DNA of 49,296 bases, from positions 1-49,296 of the forward strand of contig JACKKC010000022.1 in the NCBI GenBank assembly GCA_020637615.1, read 5' to 3'. Position 1 is the stretch's first letter. Each line of letters begins with the position of its first letter. The translations under genes were made by a program, and so were the position numbers. Positions 1 through 10,507 of the stretch are shown piece after piece. This DNA comes from Rhodovulum sp. GTDB taxonomy: Bacteria > Pseudomonadota > Alphaproteobacteria > Rhodobacterales > Rhodobacteraceae. The notes below the pieces were generated by a model. The model was not told where the DNA came from and ran no database searches. It saw only the letters and a program-made list of their open reading frames with translations.

Positions 1-225
1 TCGAACCACGGCCAGGTGCTCGGCTTCGAGGCCAATCCGGAGGCCAAGGGTTGGGAGATCTACCAGGCGATGATCCCTGGCGCCGCCCTGCCGGGCTTCG
101 CCAACGACATCCGCGCCGCGACCCAGGGCGTCGGCCATTTCGAGTCGGCCTTCGACCATTACGAGGAGTTGCACGGCAAGGCGGCGGACCGGATCGTCAA
201 CGAGCACGCCGCCGAACCCGCCTGA
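1..225 (+). CDS. Elongation factor G-like GTPase, C-terminal end (partial)
   Basis: Only the last 74 residues are in the window; the reading frame is open from base 1, so the gene begins to the left. The segment GQVLGFEANPEAKGWE followed by AMIPGAALPGFANDIRAA matches the pattern of EF-G domain V (GQVxGxE, then hydrophobic-P-xxxxxGFxxDLR). The divergent tail resembles the EF-G-like second paralogue of alphaproteobacteria rather than canonical fusA, which normally sits in the str ribosomal operon; no ribosomal genes are visible here. No G domain can be inspected, so GTPase function is inferred from the family. It ends before a strong hairpin and faces the symporter gene on the other strand. Confidence 0.7.
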   Translation, partial: SNHGQVLGFEANPEAKGWEIYQAMIPGAALPGFANDIRAATQGVGHFESAFDHYEELHGKAADRIVNEHAAEPA

Positions 226-233
226 GCAAGGGA

Positions 234-265
234 GCGGCGGCCCCGGTCCGAACCGGAGCCGCCGC
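234..265. terminator. Bidirectional hairpin between convergent genes
   Basis: GCGGCGGC (234-241) pairs with GCCGCCGC (258-265), and CCGGT (243-247) with ACCGG (252-256 region), leaving a tiny CCGA loop and one mismatch. It lies between the stops of the EF-G-like gene and the symporter, as a shared terminator would. There is no clear T tract on either strand. Confidence 0.5.
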
Positions 266-287
266 GGGGTGATGGACGTCGGCCTGC

Positions 288-1646
288 CTATTCGGCCGGG
301 TTGGGATGCGCGTGCGGATGCGGCGTATGCATCTCCTCGACATGGATCTCGTCGCCGACGATAAGGCCGGCATCCGGGTCCTCGTAGACGGAAAGGTCGA
401 ATTCCCCTTCGGTCTTGGCGACGATGGCGGTCACGACCGCGTCGCCGGTGATGTTGACCGCGGTGCGGATCATGTCCATCAGCCGGTCGACGCCGATGAT
501 CAGCGCGATGCCCTCGATCGGCAGGCCGACCTGGGTCAGAACCATCGTCAGCATCACCAGCCCGACGCCGGGCACACCGGCGGTGCCGATGGAGGCGAGC
601 ACCGCCATGGCGATCACCGTCAGATAGCCGCCGAGGCCGAGATCGATGCCGTAGACATTGGCGAGGAACACGGTCGCCACGCCCTGCATGATCGCGGTGC
701 CGTCCATGTTGATCGTCGCGCCGAAGGGCACCGTGAACGAGGCCACGGAATTGTTCGCCCCCATGCGTTCGGTGACGCAGCGCAGGGTCACCGGGATCGT
801 CGCGTTGGAGCTCGCCGTCGAGAAGGCGAAGATCTGCGCCGGCCGGATCTTGCGGATGAAGATCATCGGATTGAGCCCGGAGAAGACCTTGAGGATGATC
901 ATCAGCGTGACGAAGAGATGCAGGAAGAGCGCCCCCACCAGCGTCGCGACATAGGCCATCACCGGGATGAAGAGGTCGATCCCCTGCTCGGCGAAGGTCT
1001 TGGCGATCAGGCAGAAGACGCCGTAGGGCGCGAAGGCCATGACGATGACGACGACCTTCATCATCAGCTCGTTCATGTACTGGCAGCCCTCGTAGAAGCC
1101 CTCCGAGGCGTCGCCCAGCATGAGCGCGGCGATGCCGAGCACGATGGCGTAGAAGATGATCTGCAGCATGTCGCCATTGGCGAAGGCAGAGACCGGATTG
1201 GTCGGGATGATGCCGGCGAAGACATCCCAGACCGAGGGCGCCTCCGCGCCGGTGACGCCGGCCGTATCGACGCCGGCCATGTCGAAACCCTCGCCCGGCC
1301 CGATCAGGAGCGCGAGCGCGATGGCCACCGCGATGGCGATGGCGGTGGTGAAGATGTAGAGCGCCAGCGACTTGCCACCGACCCGCCCCAGCACCCGGAT
1401 GTCGCCGATCCCCATCACGCCGCAGAGCAGCGAGAAGAGCACCAGCGGCACGACCAGCATCTTGAGCGCGTTCACGAACATCTTGCCGATCATGGCGAAG
1501 AGGCCGCCGACGACATGCGTGTTGATGAACGCGGAATCCATCATGTTGAAGACGACCCCGACGATCAGGCCGAGCACCATCCCGGCCATCACCTTCGCCG
1601 TCAGGGACATCCCGCGTCGCGTTCCTCCGCTTGCTTCGCTCGCCAT
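288..1646 (-). CDS. Dicarboxylate/amino acid:cation symporter (DAACS family)
   Basis: A secondary transporter of the inner membrane (GltP/DctA fold) that takes up acidic amino acids or C4-dicarboxylates with Na+ or H+. Visible family motifs are the serine-rich re-entrant loop TASSNATIPVTLRC, the NMDGTA segment of transmembrane helix 7 (GATINMDGTAIMQG), and a late GTAGVPGVG loop. Many hydrophobic helices span the whole length. The C-terminus is histidine-rich (HTPHPHAHPNPAE), which is not typical and might bind metal. I chose the ATG at 1646 because GGAGG lies five bases before it; the ATG at 1610 (MSLTAKV) has a weaker upstream GGAGGA and is the alternative. The longest ORF, from 1739, lacks this support. 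The substrate cannot be fixed from sequence. Confidence 0.88.
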   Translation of the reverse strand: MASEASGGTRRGMSLTAKVMAGMVLGLIVGVVFNMMDSAFINTHVVGGLFAMIGKMFVNALKMLVVPLVLFSLLCGVMGIGDIRVLGRVGGKSLALYIFTTAIAIAVAIALALLIGPGEGFDMAGVDTAGVTGAEAPSVWDVFAGIIPTNPVSAFANGDMLQIIFYAIVLGIAALMLGDASEGFYEGCQYMNELMMKVVVIVMAFAPYGVFCLIAKTFAEQGIDLFIPVMAYVATLVGALFLHLFVTLMIILKVFSGLNPMIFIRKIRPAQIFAFSTASSNATIPVTLRCVTERMGANNSVASFTVPFGATINMDGTAIMQGVATVFLANVYGIDLGLGGYLTVIAMAVLASIGTAGVPGVGLVMLTMVLTQVGLPIEGIALIIGVDRLMDMIRTAVNITGDAVVTAIVAKTEGEFDLSVYEDPDAGLIVGDEIHVEEMHTPHPHAHPNPAE

Positions 1647-1907
1647 TCTGGCCTCCACCGTCGGTTCCCACTCGCCGGCATAGTGACAGATCCCGGGCGA
1701 AATTGACACCCTGAGCGAGTCCAAAAACCGTCCGGTCAATCGGGGCGCGAGCGCAGCGGCCCGGATCCGGCCGCCAGGTGCCGTGAAATTGGCCCGGAAG
1801 ATCGCAGCGCGCTGCAGCCAAAAACGGCGTTTCGCGGCCGCGAAAACCGGGCCAGGCTACCCCCGCGTCGACGCCTGTGGATCCGGAGAAGGCCCCGAGG
1901 CCGCGGC

Positions 1908-4730
<2,823 letters not shown>

Positions 4731-4793
4731 GTCCCGCTCCCGCTGACGCGCTCTAGATAGCGTCTGTGCGCGAAGATGCGAGTCGGGATGTGA

Positions 4794-4808
4794 GAACAAA
4801 ACAGGATC
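4794..4808 (-). promoter_or_regulatory. Possible LexA (SOS) box upstream of uvrA
   Basis: Read on the minus strand the site is GATCCTGTTTTGTTC, one mismatch from the alphaproteobacterial LexA pattern GTTC-N7-GTTC. It lies about 64 bases before the uvrA start. uvrA is a classic SOS gene, so the position makes sense, but one half-site is imperfect. The surrounding non-coding stretch 4731-5093 otherwise holds a hairpin with a T tract at 4920-4948 and the terminator-like hairpin at 5049-5087; no gene is supported there. Confidence 0.4.
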
Positions 4809-4919
4809 GACCGCAAGCGAAATCGCCTGCGTGGGCTGTGTTCCGGCCAGCACGATCGTATTTCGAGCTATTCTCCTTCTTTGACCGTCCGGCCAGAAGG
4901 CAAGTGCAGCGCCCGACTT

Positions 4920-4948
4920 GGGCGGAAGCCGAGCACCCGCCCTTTTTT
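4920..4948 (+). terminator. Hairpin with T tract, plus strand
   Basis: GGGCGG (4920-4925) pairs with CCGCCC (4937-4942) and is followed by six T (4943-4948): the form of an intrinsic terminator reading rightward. No plus-strand gene is visible upstream, so it may stop antisense or pervasive transcription diverging from the uvrA promoter, or be fortuitous. Confidence 0.35.
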
Positions 4949-5048
4949 GTGAGCGGGGCGGGCGCTGCCCGGCGGGAGGGATGGAGGCGCCGGGCCGCGC
5001 AGAGCTCGAACGGACGGGGTGGCTTTGCCGGATGCAATTCCCCCTTCG

Positions 5049-5087
5049 GCCCGCGGGCCATGCACAAATCATGCACGGCCCGCGGGC
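5049..5087 (-). terminator. Perfect 11-bp hairpin after the sulfatase-like gene
   Basis: GCCCGCGGGCC (5049-5059) is the exact inverted repeat of GGCCCGCGGGC (5077-5087), and both arms are flanked by TGCA on the inside. It begins seven bases after the stop codon of the minus-strand gene ending at 5094. There is no T run, so it could be a terminator of the GC-rich type or an mRNA 3'-end stabiliser. Confidence 0.5.
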
Positions 5088-5093
5088 GCTCGC

Positions 5094-6791
5094 TCAGTGC
5101 GGCGCCGGGACCAGAGCGCCAGAGACCGTCGGGCAGCGATCGAGGGAGGCGGGGGACTCGAGGTCTTCGCAGAGGATGCTTTCGGTCATGTCCTCGAACT
5201 CGTAGATGCGCCGGTCGTTGGGGAAGGTGTAGATCCGGTCGGGAAGCTGGCCGAGATCGGTGCCGAAGATCGTGTCGAAGACCGCCCGGTAGCTGTTGAC
5301 CGGGGTGATGTCGTCGCGCAGCAGGTGGTAGTCCTCGCCGGGGATGTAGAAGGTATTGAGGATTCCGGTCTTGATGCGAAGCTCCTCGGCGGGGGCGTCC
5401 TGCCATTCCACCTTGTAGTCGCGCACGGGGAACGGCCCCTCATCCGCCTGGATCAGGATCACCGGCGCCGGCCGCCCCTCTTCCTGCAGCGCGGTCACCA
5501 CATCCTCGATGATGTTGTTGGCATAGGCGATCTGGTCGATGTAGCCCTGCCGCTCGCCGCGCTTGCGGGCCTCGGCATTGGTGAGGCAGCGCCCGTCGGT
5601 GGTGAAGACCTCCGGCCCGTGCGGCACGAGGATATGGGCGAAGACATAGACCGGCCGGTCGCGCTCGCGCGCGCCGATCGCCTTGATCTGCTCGATCTGG
5701 CGTGCGACGCGCTGGCACTGGCCGTTGTCCCAGTCGAGCCGCATGGTGAAGTTCGCGCGGGGCAGCAGTTGCGAGACCGGCAGCGCCATGGTGCGGCGCA
5801 GATATTGCAGGTTGAATTCGCTGAAGCCGAGCGGGTGGTTTTCGTCGGCGGTGGGGCTGGAGAAGGTTCCCACCCACCAGGATCCGAACTGGAGGAAGTC
5901 GTAGCCGCGGGCCCGCAGGAAGCGGACCACCCGGGTATCGTCCAGCATGGCGAAGATCGGATGCCAGTTGTCGGCCTTCACCCGCGGGTCGTCGGCGAGC
6001 ACGTCGAGGTAATCCATGTAGAAGGTCGAAGCGAGGGAATGCCCGGTCTTGAGATAGTTGGAATGGCTGTCAGGCACGACGTAGAAGCCGCGCTCGGTAA
6101 GGAAATCGCCGATGCGTTCCTCGATGCCGAAATGCCTTTCGAGAATCTCCGCCGAGGCATAGCGGTCGAAGATGAAGTGATAGATGTCGGGCGAGCGGGC
6201 GCCGTCGGCGGAGCCCGCTGCGATCTGCGGCATCGCCGCCGCCTCCGCATCGGCGTCATAGGCTGCCTGGGCATTGTCGTTGCGCCAGGCATAGGCGACG
6301 GCCTTCCAGGTCGGGGTGACTAGCATCACCGCGGCGATGCCGATCAGCACCGCATGAACCGGCCCGAGGAACCGCGCGAGCCGCGCCGCGATCAGCGTCA
6401 GGATGGCGGCAGCGGCGAGGGCGAAGGGAAAGGCGCGGACCATGGAATACTTGCCGTCCAGGGCATCATTGAGCAGCCGGAACATCTCGGTGTGGTAGAG
6501 GATGACCACCACCCAGATGCAGGCGATCACGGCGCTGGCGGCGTCGCGGCGCCGGCGCAGGGCCACCACCGCCGCCCAGACGAGCAGCGCCAGGACCAGC
6601 GTGCCGATCAGCGCCGGCACGATGTCGCCGAACGAGACCTGGATGAGGTTTCGCGACATCAGCTCGAGCACCGAGGCCGGGCCGAAAAGCAGTGCCGCGA
6701 GCGGAAACACGCCGCTCGCCCCGCTTGAGGTAGGCGGATTTCCGCCATTCCCGACGGGCGATCCGCCGCCCTTCGTGATGCGATTTCCCAA
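5094..6791 (-). CDS. Sulfatase-like / alkaline phosphatase-superfamily membrane enzyme
   Basis: About 565 residues: an N-terminal membrane region (roughly residues 30-175, several hydrophobic helices) followed by an extracytoplasmic sulfatase-fold domain. Family-like features are the opening metal-ligand strand PDIYHFIFDRYAS, the loop FAHILVPHGPEV and the segment VILIQADEGPFP. This layout is shared with LTA-synthase-like phosphoglycerol or phosphoethanolamine transferases that modify surface glycans, but the substrate cannot be read from sequence. The longest ORF starts with TTG at 6791 behind GGGGGTGAG; later starts are possible. It is transcribed divergently from the YLDPGTGS protein and methyltransferase genes, with which it probably works on a cell-surface polymer. 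Confidence 0.75.
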   Translation of the reverse strand: MGNRITKGGGSPVGNGGNPPTSSGASGVFPLAALLFGPASVLELMSRNLIQVSFGDIVPALIGTLVLALLVWAAVVALRRRRDAASAVIACIWVVVILYHTEMFRLLNDALDGKYSMVRAFPFALAAAAILTLIAARLARFLGPVHAVLIGIAAVMLVTPTWKAVAYAWRNDNAQAAYDADAEAAAMPQIAAGSADGARSPDIYHFIFDRYASAEILERHFGIEERIGDFLTERGFYVVPDSHSNYLKTGHSLASTFYMDYLDVLADDPRVKADNWHPIFAMLDDTRVVRFLRARGYDFLQFGSWWVGTFSSPTADENHPLGFSEFNLQYLRRTMALPVSQLLPRANFTMRLDWDNGQCQRVARQIEQIKAIGARERDRPVYVFAHILVPHGPEVFTTDGRCLTNAEARKRGERQGYIDQIAYANNIIEDVVTALQEEGRPAPVILIQADEGPFPVRDYKVEWQDAPAEELRIKTGILNTFYIPGEDYHLLRDDITPVNSYRAVFDTIFGTDLGQLPDRIYTFPNDRRIYEFEDMTESILCEDLESPASLDRCPTVSGALVPAPH

Positions 6792-6906
6792 AACTCACCC
6801 CCAAGCTACTTGTTTCGCACAATTTTATCCGGAAAGTGCCCGATGGCAGGCCATCCCTTCCGGGGATTCGCGAGAATCCCGCCCCCTCTGCGGCGCATTG
6901 ATGGCA

Positions 6907-6974
6907 GACTTGTGTCACTTATGTGAAGGGGCTGGGAGGCGCACAGGCGACTTGTGTCACTTGTGTGAAGGAGC
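6907..6974. repeat. Two 26-bp direct repeats, each with a TCAC-N4-GTGA dyad
   Basis: Near-identical copies (two mismatches) start at 6907 and 6949, a 42-bp period close to four helical turns. Each contains an inverted repeat, TCAC-TTAT-GTGA at 6915-6926 and TCAC-TTGT-GTGA at 6957-6968. They lie in the divergent promoter region between the sulfatase-like gene and the YLDPGTGS gene, so tandem operator sites are the simplest reading. Because 42 is a multiple of three, a short ORF at 6901-7053 reads the peptide DLCHLCEGA twice; it has no good ribosome site and I do not call it as a gene. Confidence 0.55.
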
Positions 6975-7046
6975 CGAATGCGGCATGCGTCGCCCCGGGG
7001 GCGGCTTCGCCGTGCTGCCGGCGAACCAACAGGAAGGTGGGTCCAG

Positions 7047-7313
7047 ATGCTGAAATTGACCTCGTCACTGGCATTCTTGCTCGTGATTTCGACGCTTTTC
7101 TTCGGGATGACCACATCCCAGGCCCATGCCTATCTCGATCCCGGGACGGGCAGCATGATCCTGCAGGTGATTCTCGGCGGCTTCGCGGGCATCGCGCTGG
7201 CCGGGCGGCTCTACTGGCATCGCTTCCGGACCTTCATCGGCATGGCTCCGGCGGAGTCGCATGTCGGCGACGAGACCGGCCACGAATCCTCCAAGTCCCG
7301 ATCCGATCTGTGA
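7047..7313 (+). CDS. Small YLDPGTGS-motif membrane protein
   Basis: 88 residues with an N-terminal hydrophobic stretch (residues 2-23, ending SQAHA, possible signal peptide), the conserved motif AYLDPGTGSMILQ, then a second hydrophobic helix GGFAGIALAGRLY and a basic RFR turn. Small proteins with this motif are, to my knowledge, repeatedly found beside sulfatase-like surface enzymes and methyltransferases; their function is not established. ATG 7047 is supported by AGGAAGGTGGG just upstream. The stop overlaps the GTG start of the methyltransferase (GTGA at 7310-7313), indicating translational coupling. Confidence 0.72.
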   Translation: MLKLTSSLAFLLVISTLFFGMTTSQAHAYLDPGTGSMILQVILGGFAGIALAGRLYWHRFRTFIGMAPAESHVGDETGHESSKSRSDL

Positions 7314-8764
7314 ACGAGCTGAGCGGGCACCCGGCTCCGGAGGCGCGCGTCTCCGGCCGGGAGGCCGGTCTGCGGACCCAGCGTGAGCCGGGCTCCTTCC
7401 GCGACCGCAACGGCAGCGTCTTCTATCGCGATGGCGCGATCTTTCGGAGCCTGAGCCCGGAGGCGCTGGCCAATTGGCAGCGGCTGCGGGAGACGCCGTT
7501 CCTGGCGGGCCGCATGGCGGGGGGCTCCATCGTGGAGACCCGCGACGGCGATGTTGCCGTGGCGCCCGATGCGGCAGGCGTACTCGAGCATGCTCGGATT
7601 CCCTTCGTCTCCTACCCCTACGAATGGACCTTCGGCATGCTGCAGGATGCTGCGCTGCTGCATCTCGACCTGATGCGCGACGCGCTCGCCTCGGACATGA
7701 TCCTCAAGGATGCGACTCCCTACAACATCCAGTGGCAGGGCGTGCATCCGGTCTTCATCGACATCCCCTCCTTCGAGCCGCTAGGCAGGGGGCAGCCCTG
7801 GGTGGGCTATCGCCAGTTCTGCGAGCTCTTCCTCTATCCGCTGATGCTGCAGGCCTATCGGGGCATCGATTTCCGGCCCTGGCTGCGCGGCCGGATCGAC
7901 GGCATCCCCGCCGAGGACATGCAGCGCCTGATGTCTACCCGCGACCTGCTTCGCCCCGGTGTGCTGCTGCATGTGGCGGCGCAGAGCGCGCTGCAGCGCC
8001 GCTATGAGGGCGGCACGAAGGACGTGCGCGGGTCGCTGGCCGAGGCCGGGTTCGACAAGGCGCTGATCGTCAACAACGTCACGAAGCTGCGCGCCTTGGT
8101 CGCGAAGCTGACGCCCGGCCGTGAAAAGACACAATGGTCGGACTACGACCGCAGCCATTCCTACGACGCCGCGGATTTCGAGCAGAAGGCCGCCTTCGTG
8201 CGCCGGGCGGCGGCCACGCGGGACTGGCGGCTGGCCTGGGATCTGGGCTGCAACACCGGCACCTTCTCGCGCATCGTGGCCGAGCATGCCGAGCAGGTGG
8301 TGTCGATGGACGCCGACTGGATGGCGATCGAACATCTCTACCAGCGCGAGAAGGCGGGCGCCGGGTCGCGCAAGCTGCTGCCGCTGGTGGTCAACCTTGC
8401 GGATGCCTCGCCGAACCAGGGCTGGCGCGGCGCCGAGCGCAAGGGGCTGGCCGAGCGCGGCCGCCCGGAGCTCACGCTCTGCCTCGCGCTGGTGCATCAC
8501 GTGGTGATCACCGCCAACATTCCGCTCGCCGATTTCATCGGCTGGCTCGCGAGCCTCGGGACCGCAGTGGTGATCGAGTTCGTCGGGCGCGACGACGAGA
8601 TGGTGCAGGCGCTGCTCGCCAATCGCGAGGACCAGTACGACGATTATCACCCGGAGAATTTCCGCGCCCTGCTCGCGGAGCGGTTCGACATCCGGGCGGA
8701 GGAGCCGCTGAAGGGCGGCAGGCGGCAGATCTACTTCGCGGAGCCGCGGCAGGCGGCCGGCTGA
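7310..8764 (+). CDS. Class I SAM-dependent methyltransferase, NoeA-like
   Basis: 484 residues. The C-terminal half carries a Rossmann methyltransferase fold: motif I WDLGCNTGTFSRI near residue 311, an acidic SMDADW strand, and LCLALVHHVVI in the position of motif IV. The N-terminal 270 residues contain SYPYEWTFGML and LKDATPYNIQW, the second resembling an APH/kinase-like catalytic loop (D..xxN) seen in this family, with FIDIPSF after it. Relatives are annotated as nodulation-type NoeA or surface-glycan methyltransferases. The GTG start overlaps the previous stop by four bases, so it is co-translated with the YLDPGTGS protein. The acceptor is unknown; the neighbours suggest a cell-surface saccharide. 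Confidence 0.75.
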   Translation: MNELSGHPAPEARVSGREAGLRTQREPGSFRDRNGSVFYRDGAIFRSLSPEALANWQRLRETPFLAGRMAGGSIVETRDGDVAVAPDAAGVLEHARIPFVSYPYEWTFGMLQDAALLHLDLMRDALASDMILKDATPYNIQWQGVHPVFIDIPSFEPLGRGQPWVGYRQFCELFLYPLMLQAYRGIDFRPWLRGRIDGIPAEDMQRLMSTRDLLRPGVLLHVAAQSALQRRYEGGTKDVRGSLAEAGFDKALIVNNVTKLRALVAKLTPGREKTQWSDYDRSHSYDAADFEQKAAFVRRAAATRDWRLAWDLGCNTGTFSRIVAEHAEQVVSMDADWMAIEHLYQREKAGAGSRKLLPLVVNLADASPNQGWRGAERKGLAERGRPELTLCLALVHHVVITANIPLADFIGWLASLGTAVVIEFVGRDDEMVQALLANREDQYDDYHPENFRALLAERFDIRAEEPLKGGRRQIYFAEPRQAAG

Positions 8765-8788
8765 CCGGCCGGGCCCCGGCCACCCGCC

Positions 8789-8817
8789 GGGGGCGACGGC
8801 AAGCGCCGTCGCTCCCC
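8789..8817. terminator. Strong hairpin between convergent genes
   Basis: GCGACGGC (8793-8800) and GCCGTCGC (8805-8812) form a perfect stem with an AAGC loop, extended by GGGG/CCCC outside one unpaired T. It lies between the ends of the methyltransferase gene and the DUF1428 gene, consistent with a shared terminator. Confidence 0.55.
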
Positions 8818-8831
8818 GCGTCGGGCTTCGA

Positions 8832-9200
8832 TCACGCCCCGCTTGGCGCGCCGAAGCGGGCCAGTTCCTCGAACCCGCCCCACATCATCCGCGTGCCGTC
8901 GAACGGCATCTCGCCCATGTCCTGCATGGCCGGGTCCTTCATCATCGCCTCCCAGGCGCGGTCGCAGGTCGCCTTGTCGGGCCATTCCATCCAGGAGAAG
9001 ACGACCGTCTCGTCCTCCTTCTTCTTCACCGCCATGGGGAAGGAGGTAACCTTGCCGTCCGGCACGTCGACGCCCCAGTTCTCCCGCAGCGACAGGCAGC
9101 CGTGTTTGCGGAACATCTCCCAGCCCTTCTCCGCCATCGCGACATAGGCCGCGCGGTTCTCCGTCGGCACGGCCAGCAGGAATCCACTCACATAGGTCAT
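8832..9200 (-). CDS. DUF1428 family protein
   Basis: 122 residues matching the DUF1428 pattern: MTYVSGFLLAVP at the start, then GCLSLRENWGVDVPDGKVTSF, VVFSWMEWPDKATCDRAW and PFDGTRMMWGGFE near the end. Members are small alpha+beta (dimeric ferredoxin-like) cytoplasmic proteins of unknown function. It is transcribed divergently from a MarR regulator only 74 bases away, so it is the likely target of that regulator. Confidence 0.88.
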   Translation of the reverse strand: MTYVSGFLLAVPTENRAAYVAMAEKGWEMFRKHGCLSLRENWGVDVPDGKVTSFPMAVKKKEDETVVFSWMEWPDKATCDRAWEAMMKDPAMQDMGEMPFDGTRMMWGGFEELARFGAPSGA

Positions 9201-9252
9201 CGGACGCTCCCCTCTTTTCCGGATTCGTCCCGCGAGCTTGACGCTGCATTAG

Positions 9253-9264
9253 GTTGATGTCAAC
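9253..9264. promoter_or_regulatory. Dyad operator between DUF1428 and marR
   Basis: GTTGATGTCAAC is an inverted repeat (GTTGA-TG-TCAAC) placed 10 bases before the marR start and about 50 bases before the divergent DUF1428 start. Its size and position fit a MarR-family operator controlling both genes. Confidence 0.5.
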
Positions 9265-9274
9265 GTAATTTGCG

Positions 9275-9718
9275 ATGATGGACCCCGACCTGCCGCTTTC
9301 CGCCACCCATGAAGTGCGCGACCGCTGCCTCTGCCTGCACCTGCAGCGCGCGGCGCGGCGGCTGGCGCGGCGCTTCGACGCGGCGCTGCGGCCGCATGGT
9401 CTGACCAACGGCCAGTTTTCGCTGCTCATGGCGCTGAACCGGCCGGAAGGCCCGCGGATCGGCGATCTGGTGCCGCTGCTGGGAATGGACCGCACCACGC
9501 TGACCGCGGCGCTGAAGCCGCTCGAGCGGCGCGGCCTCGTGAGCTCGGTGGCCGATGCCGCGGATGCGCGCGCCCGCCGCCTCGTCCTGACGACGGCGGG
9601 CATCGCGCGGCTAAAGGCGGCACTTCCGGCATGGCGGGCGGCGCATGACGCGGTCGACGCCACCCTGGACCACGCCGACCCTGAGGGGCTGCGGCAGGCG
9701 CTTAGGCAGATCGATTAG
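9275..9718 (+). CDS. MarR family transcriptional regulator
   Basis: 147 residues with the winged-helix arrangement of MarR proteins: NGQFSLLMALNRPEGPRIGDL, recognition-helix region MDRTTLTAALKPLERRGLV, and the wing DARARRLVLTTAGIARL. As a dimer it should bind the palindrome just upstream and repress itself and the divergent DUF1428 gene. The inducer is unknown. A second ATG follows immediately, so the start is uncertain by one codon. Confidence 0.88.
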   Translation: MMDPDLPLSATHEVRDRCLCLHLQRAARRLARRFDAALRPHGLTNGQFSLLMALNRPEGPRIGDLVPLLGMDRTTLTAALKPLERRGLVSSVADAADARARRLVLTTAGIARLKAALPAWRAAHDAVDATLDHADPEGLRQALRQID

Positions 9719-9748
9719 GTTCGGCGGCCGCGGCCCCACGCGCCGGCA

Positions 9749-10333
9749 TCAGCGCCCGAGGATCGCCTTCACGTAATGCTGGGTCTCCCGGTAGGGGGGC
9801 ACGCCCTTGTACTGCTCCACCGCCTTCGGCCCGGCGTTATAGGCCGCCAGCGCCAAGCGCCAGTCGCCGAACTTGCGGTATTGCTGGCTGAGATAGCGCG
9901 CGCCACCCTCGAGGTTCTGCCGGGGATCGTGCGGATTGACCCCGAGCAGCCGCGCCGTCTGCGGCATCAGCTGCGCCAGGCCGATCGCGCCCTTGGTGGA
10001 TTTGGCGGTGGGGCGGAAGTTCGATTCCGTGCGCACCAGCCGCAGGAACAGATCCTCCGGCACGCCGTGGCGCCGCGCCGCGGCCCGGGCCATGTCCTGA
10101 TAGATCCCCGGCGAGCCGGTGAAGGCCGGGATGCCGCCCCATTCGTCCTCGCTCAACCGCGACGGCCGGCGCGGCTGGCCCGCCATCGCGCCGGGGACCG
10201 GCGGGCGGATCAGCGCGCGGTATTCCGGGGTGAGATTGGACTGGCTGCTCAAGAGCCGGCTCAGCCGTGCTTCGGCGAAGGCGGGATCGCCGAGCGCGAG
10301 CAAGCAGCCGAGCGCGATCAGGATGCTCCTCAT
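9749..10333 (-). CDS. Lytic transglycosylase (SLT domain)
   Basis: 194 residues with a signal peptide (MRSILIALGCLLALGDPAFA, cleavage near residue 20). The SLT fold follows: catalytic glutamate E103 in RTESNF, GAIGLAQLMPQTARLLG, and the closing ALAAYNAGPKAVEQY. It cleaves peptidoglycan glycan strands in the periplasm. I start at ATG 10333 because the upstream extension is not signal-like and GAGGG precedes this ATG. It is divergent from ssb. Confidence 0.88.
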   Translation of the reverse strand: MRSILIALGCLLALGDPAFAEARLSRLLSSQSNLTPEYRALIRPPVPGAMAGQPRRPSRLSEDEWGGIPAFTGSPGIYQDMARAAARRHGVPEDLFLRLVRTESNFRPTAKSTKGAIGLAQLMPQTARLLGVNPHDPRQNLEGGARYLSQQYRKFGDWRLALAAYNAGPKAVEQYKGVPPYRETQHYVKAILGR

Positions 10334-10507
10334 GGTCCCTCGTATCTGTTCTGCCCGCGGGCCTGGGCCCGTCTTCCCGGTTTTGTGCACCGGGTATGGG
10401 CGGCACTATGTCAAAAAACACAAGGCGTGTCAGCTTTCAATCTGTTCTTCACAGGCCGATAACTCTAGAAGGACGACGCTCCGAGCAACGGCCAGGGAGG
10501 TTTCGAC

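Noticed and set aside
306..1706. Long plus-strand ORF of 466 residues opposite the symporter gene
   Set aside because: Extremely His/Asp/Arg-rich product, the usual antisense shadow of a high-GC membrane-protein gene; no family features.
6901..7053. 50-codon ORF with repeated CHLCEGA
   Set aside because: No ribosome site and explained by in-frame 42-bp DNA repeats; kept only as a finding.
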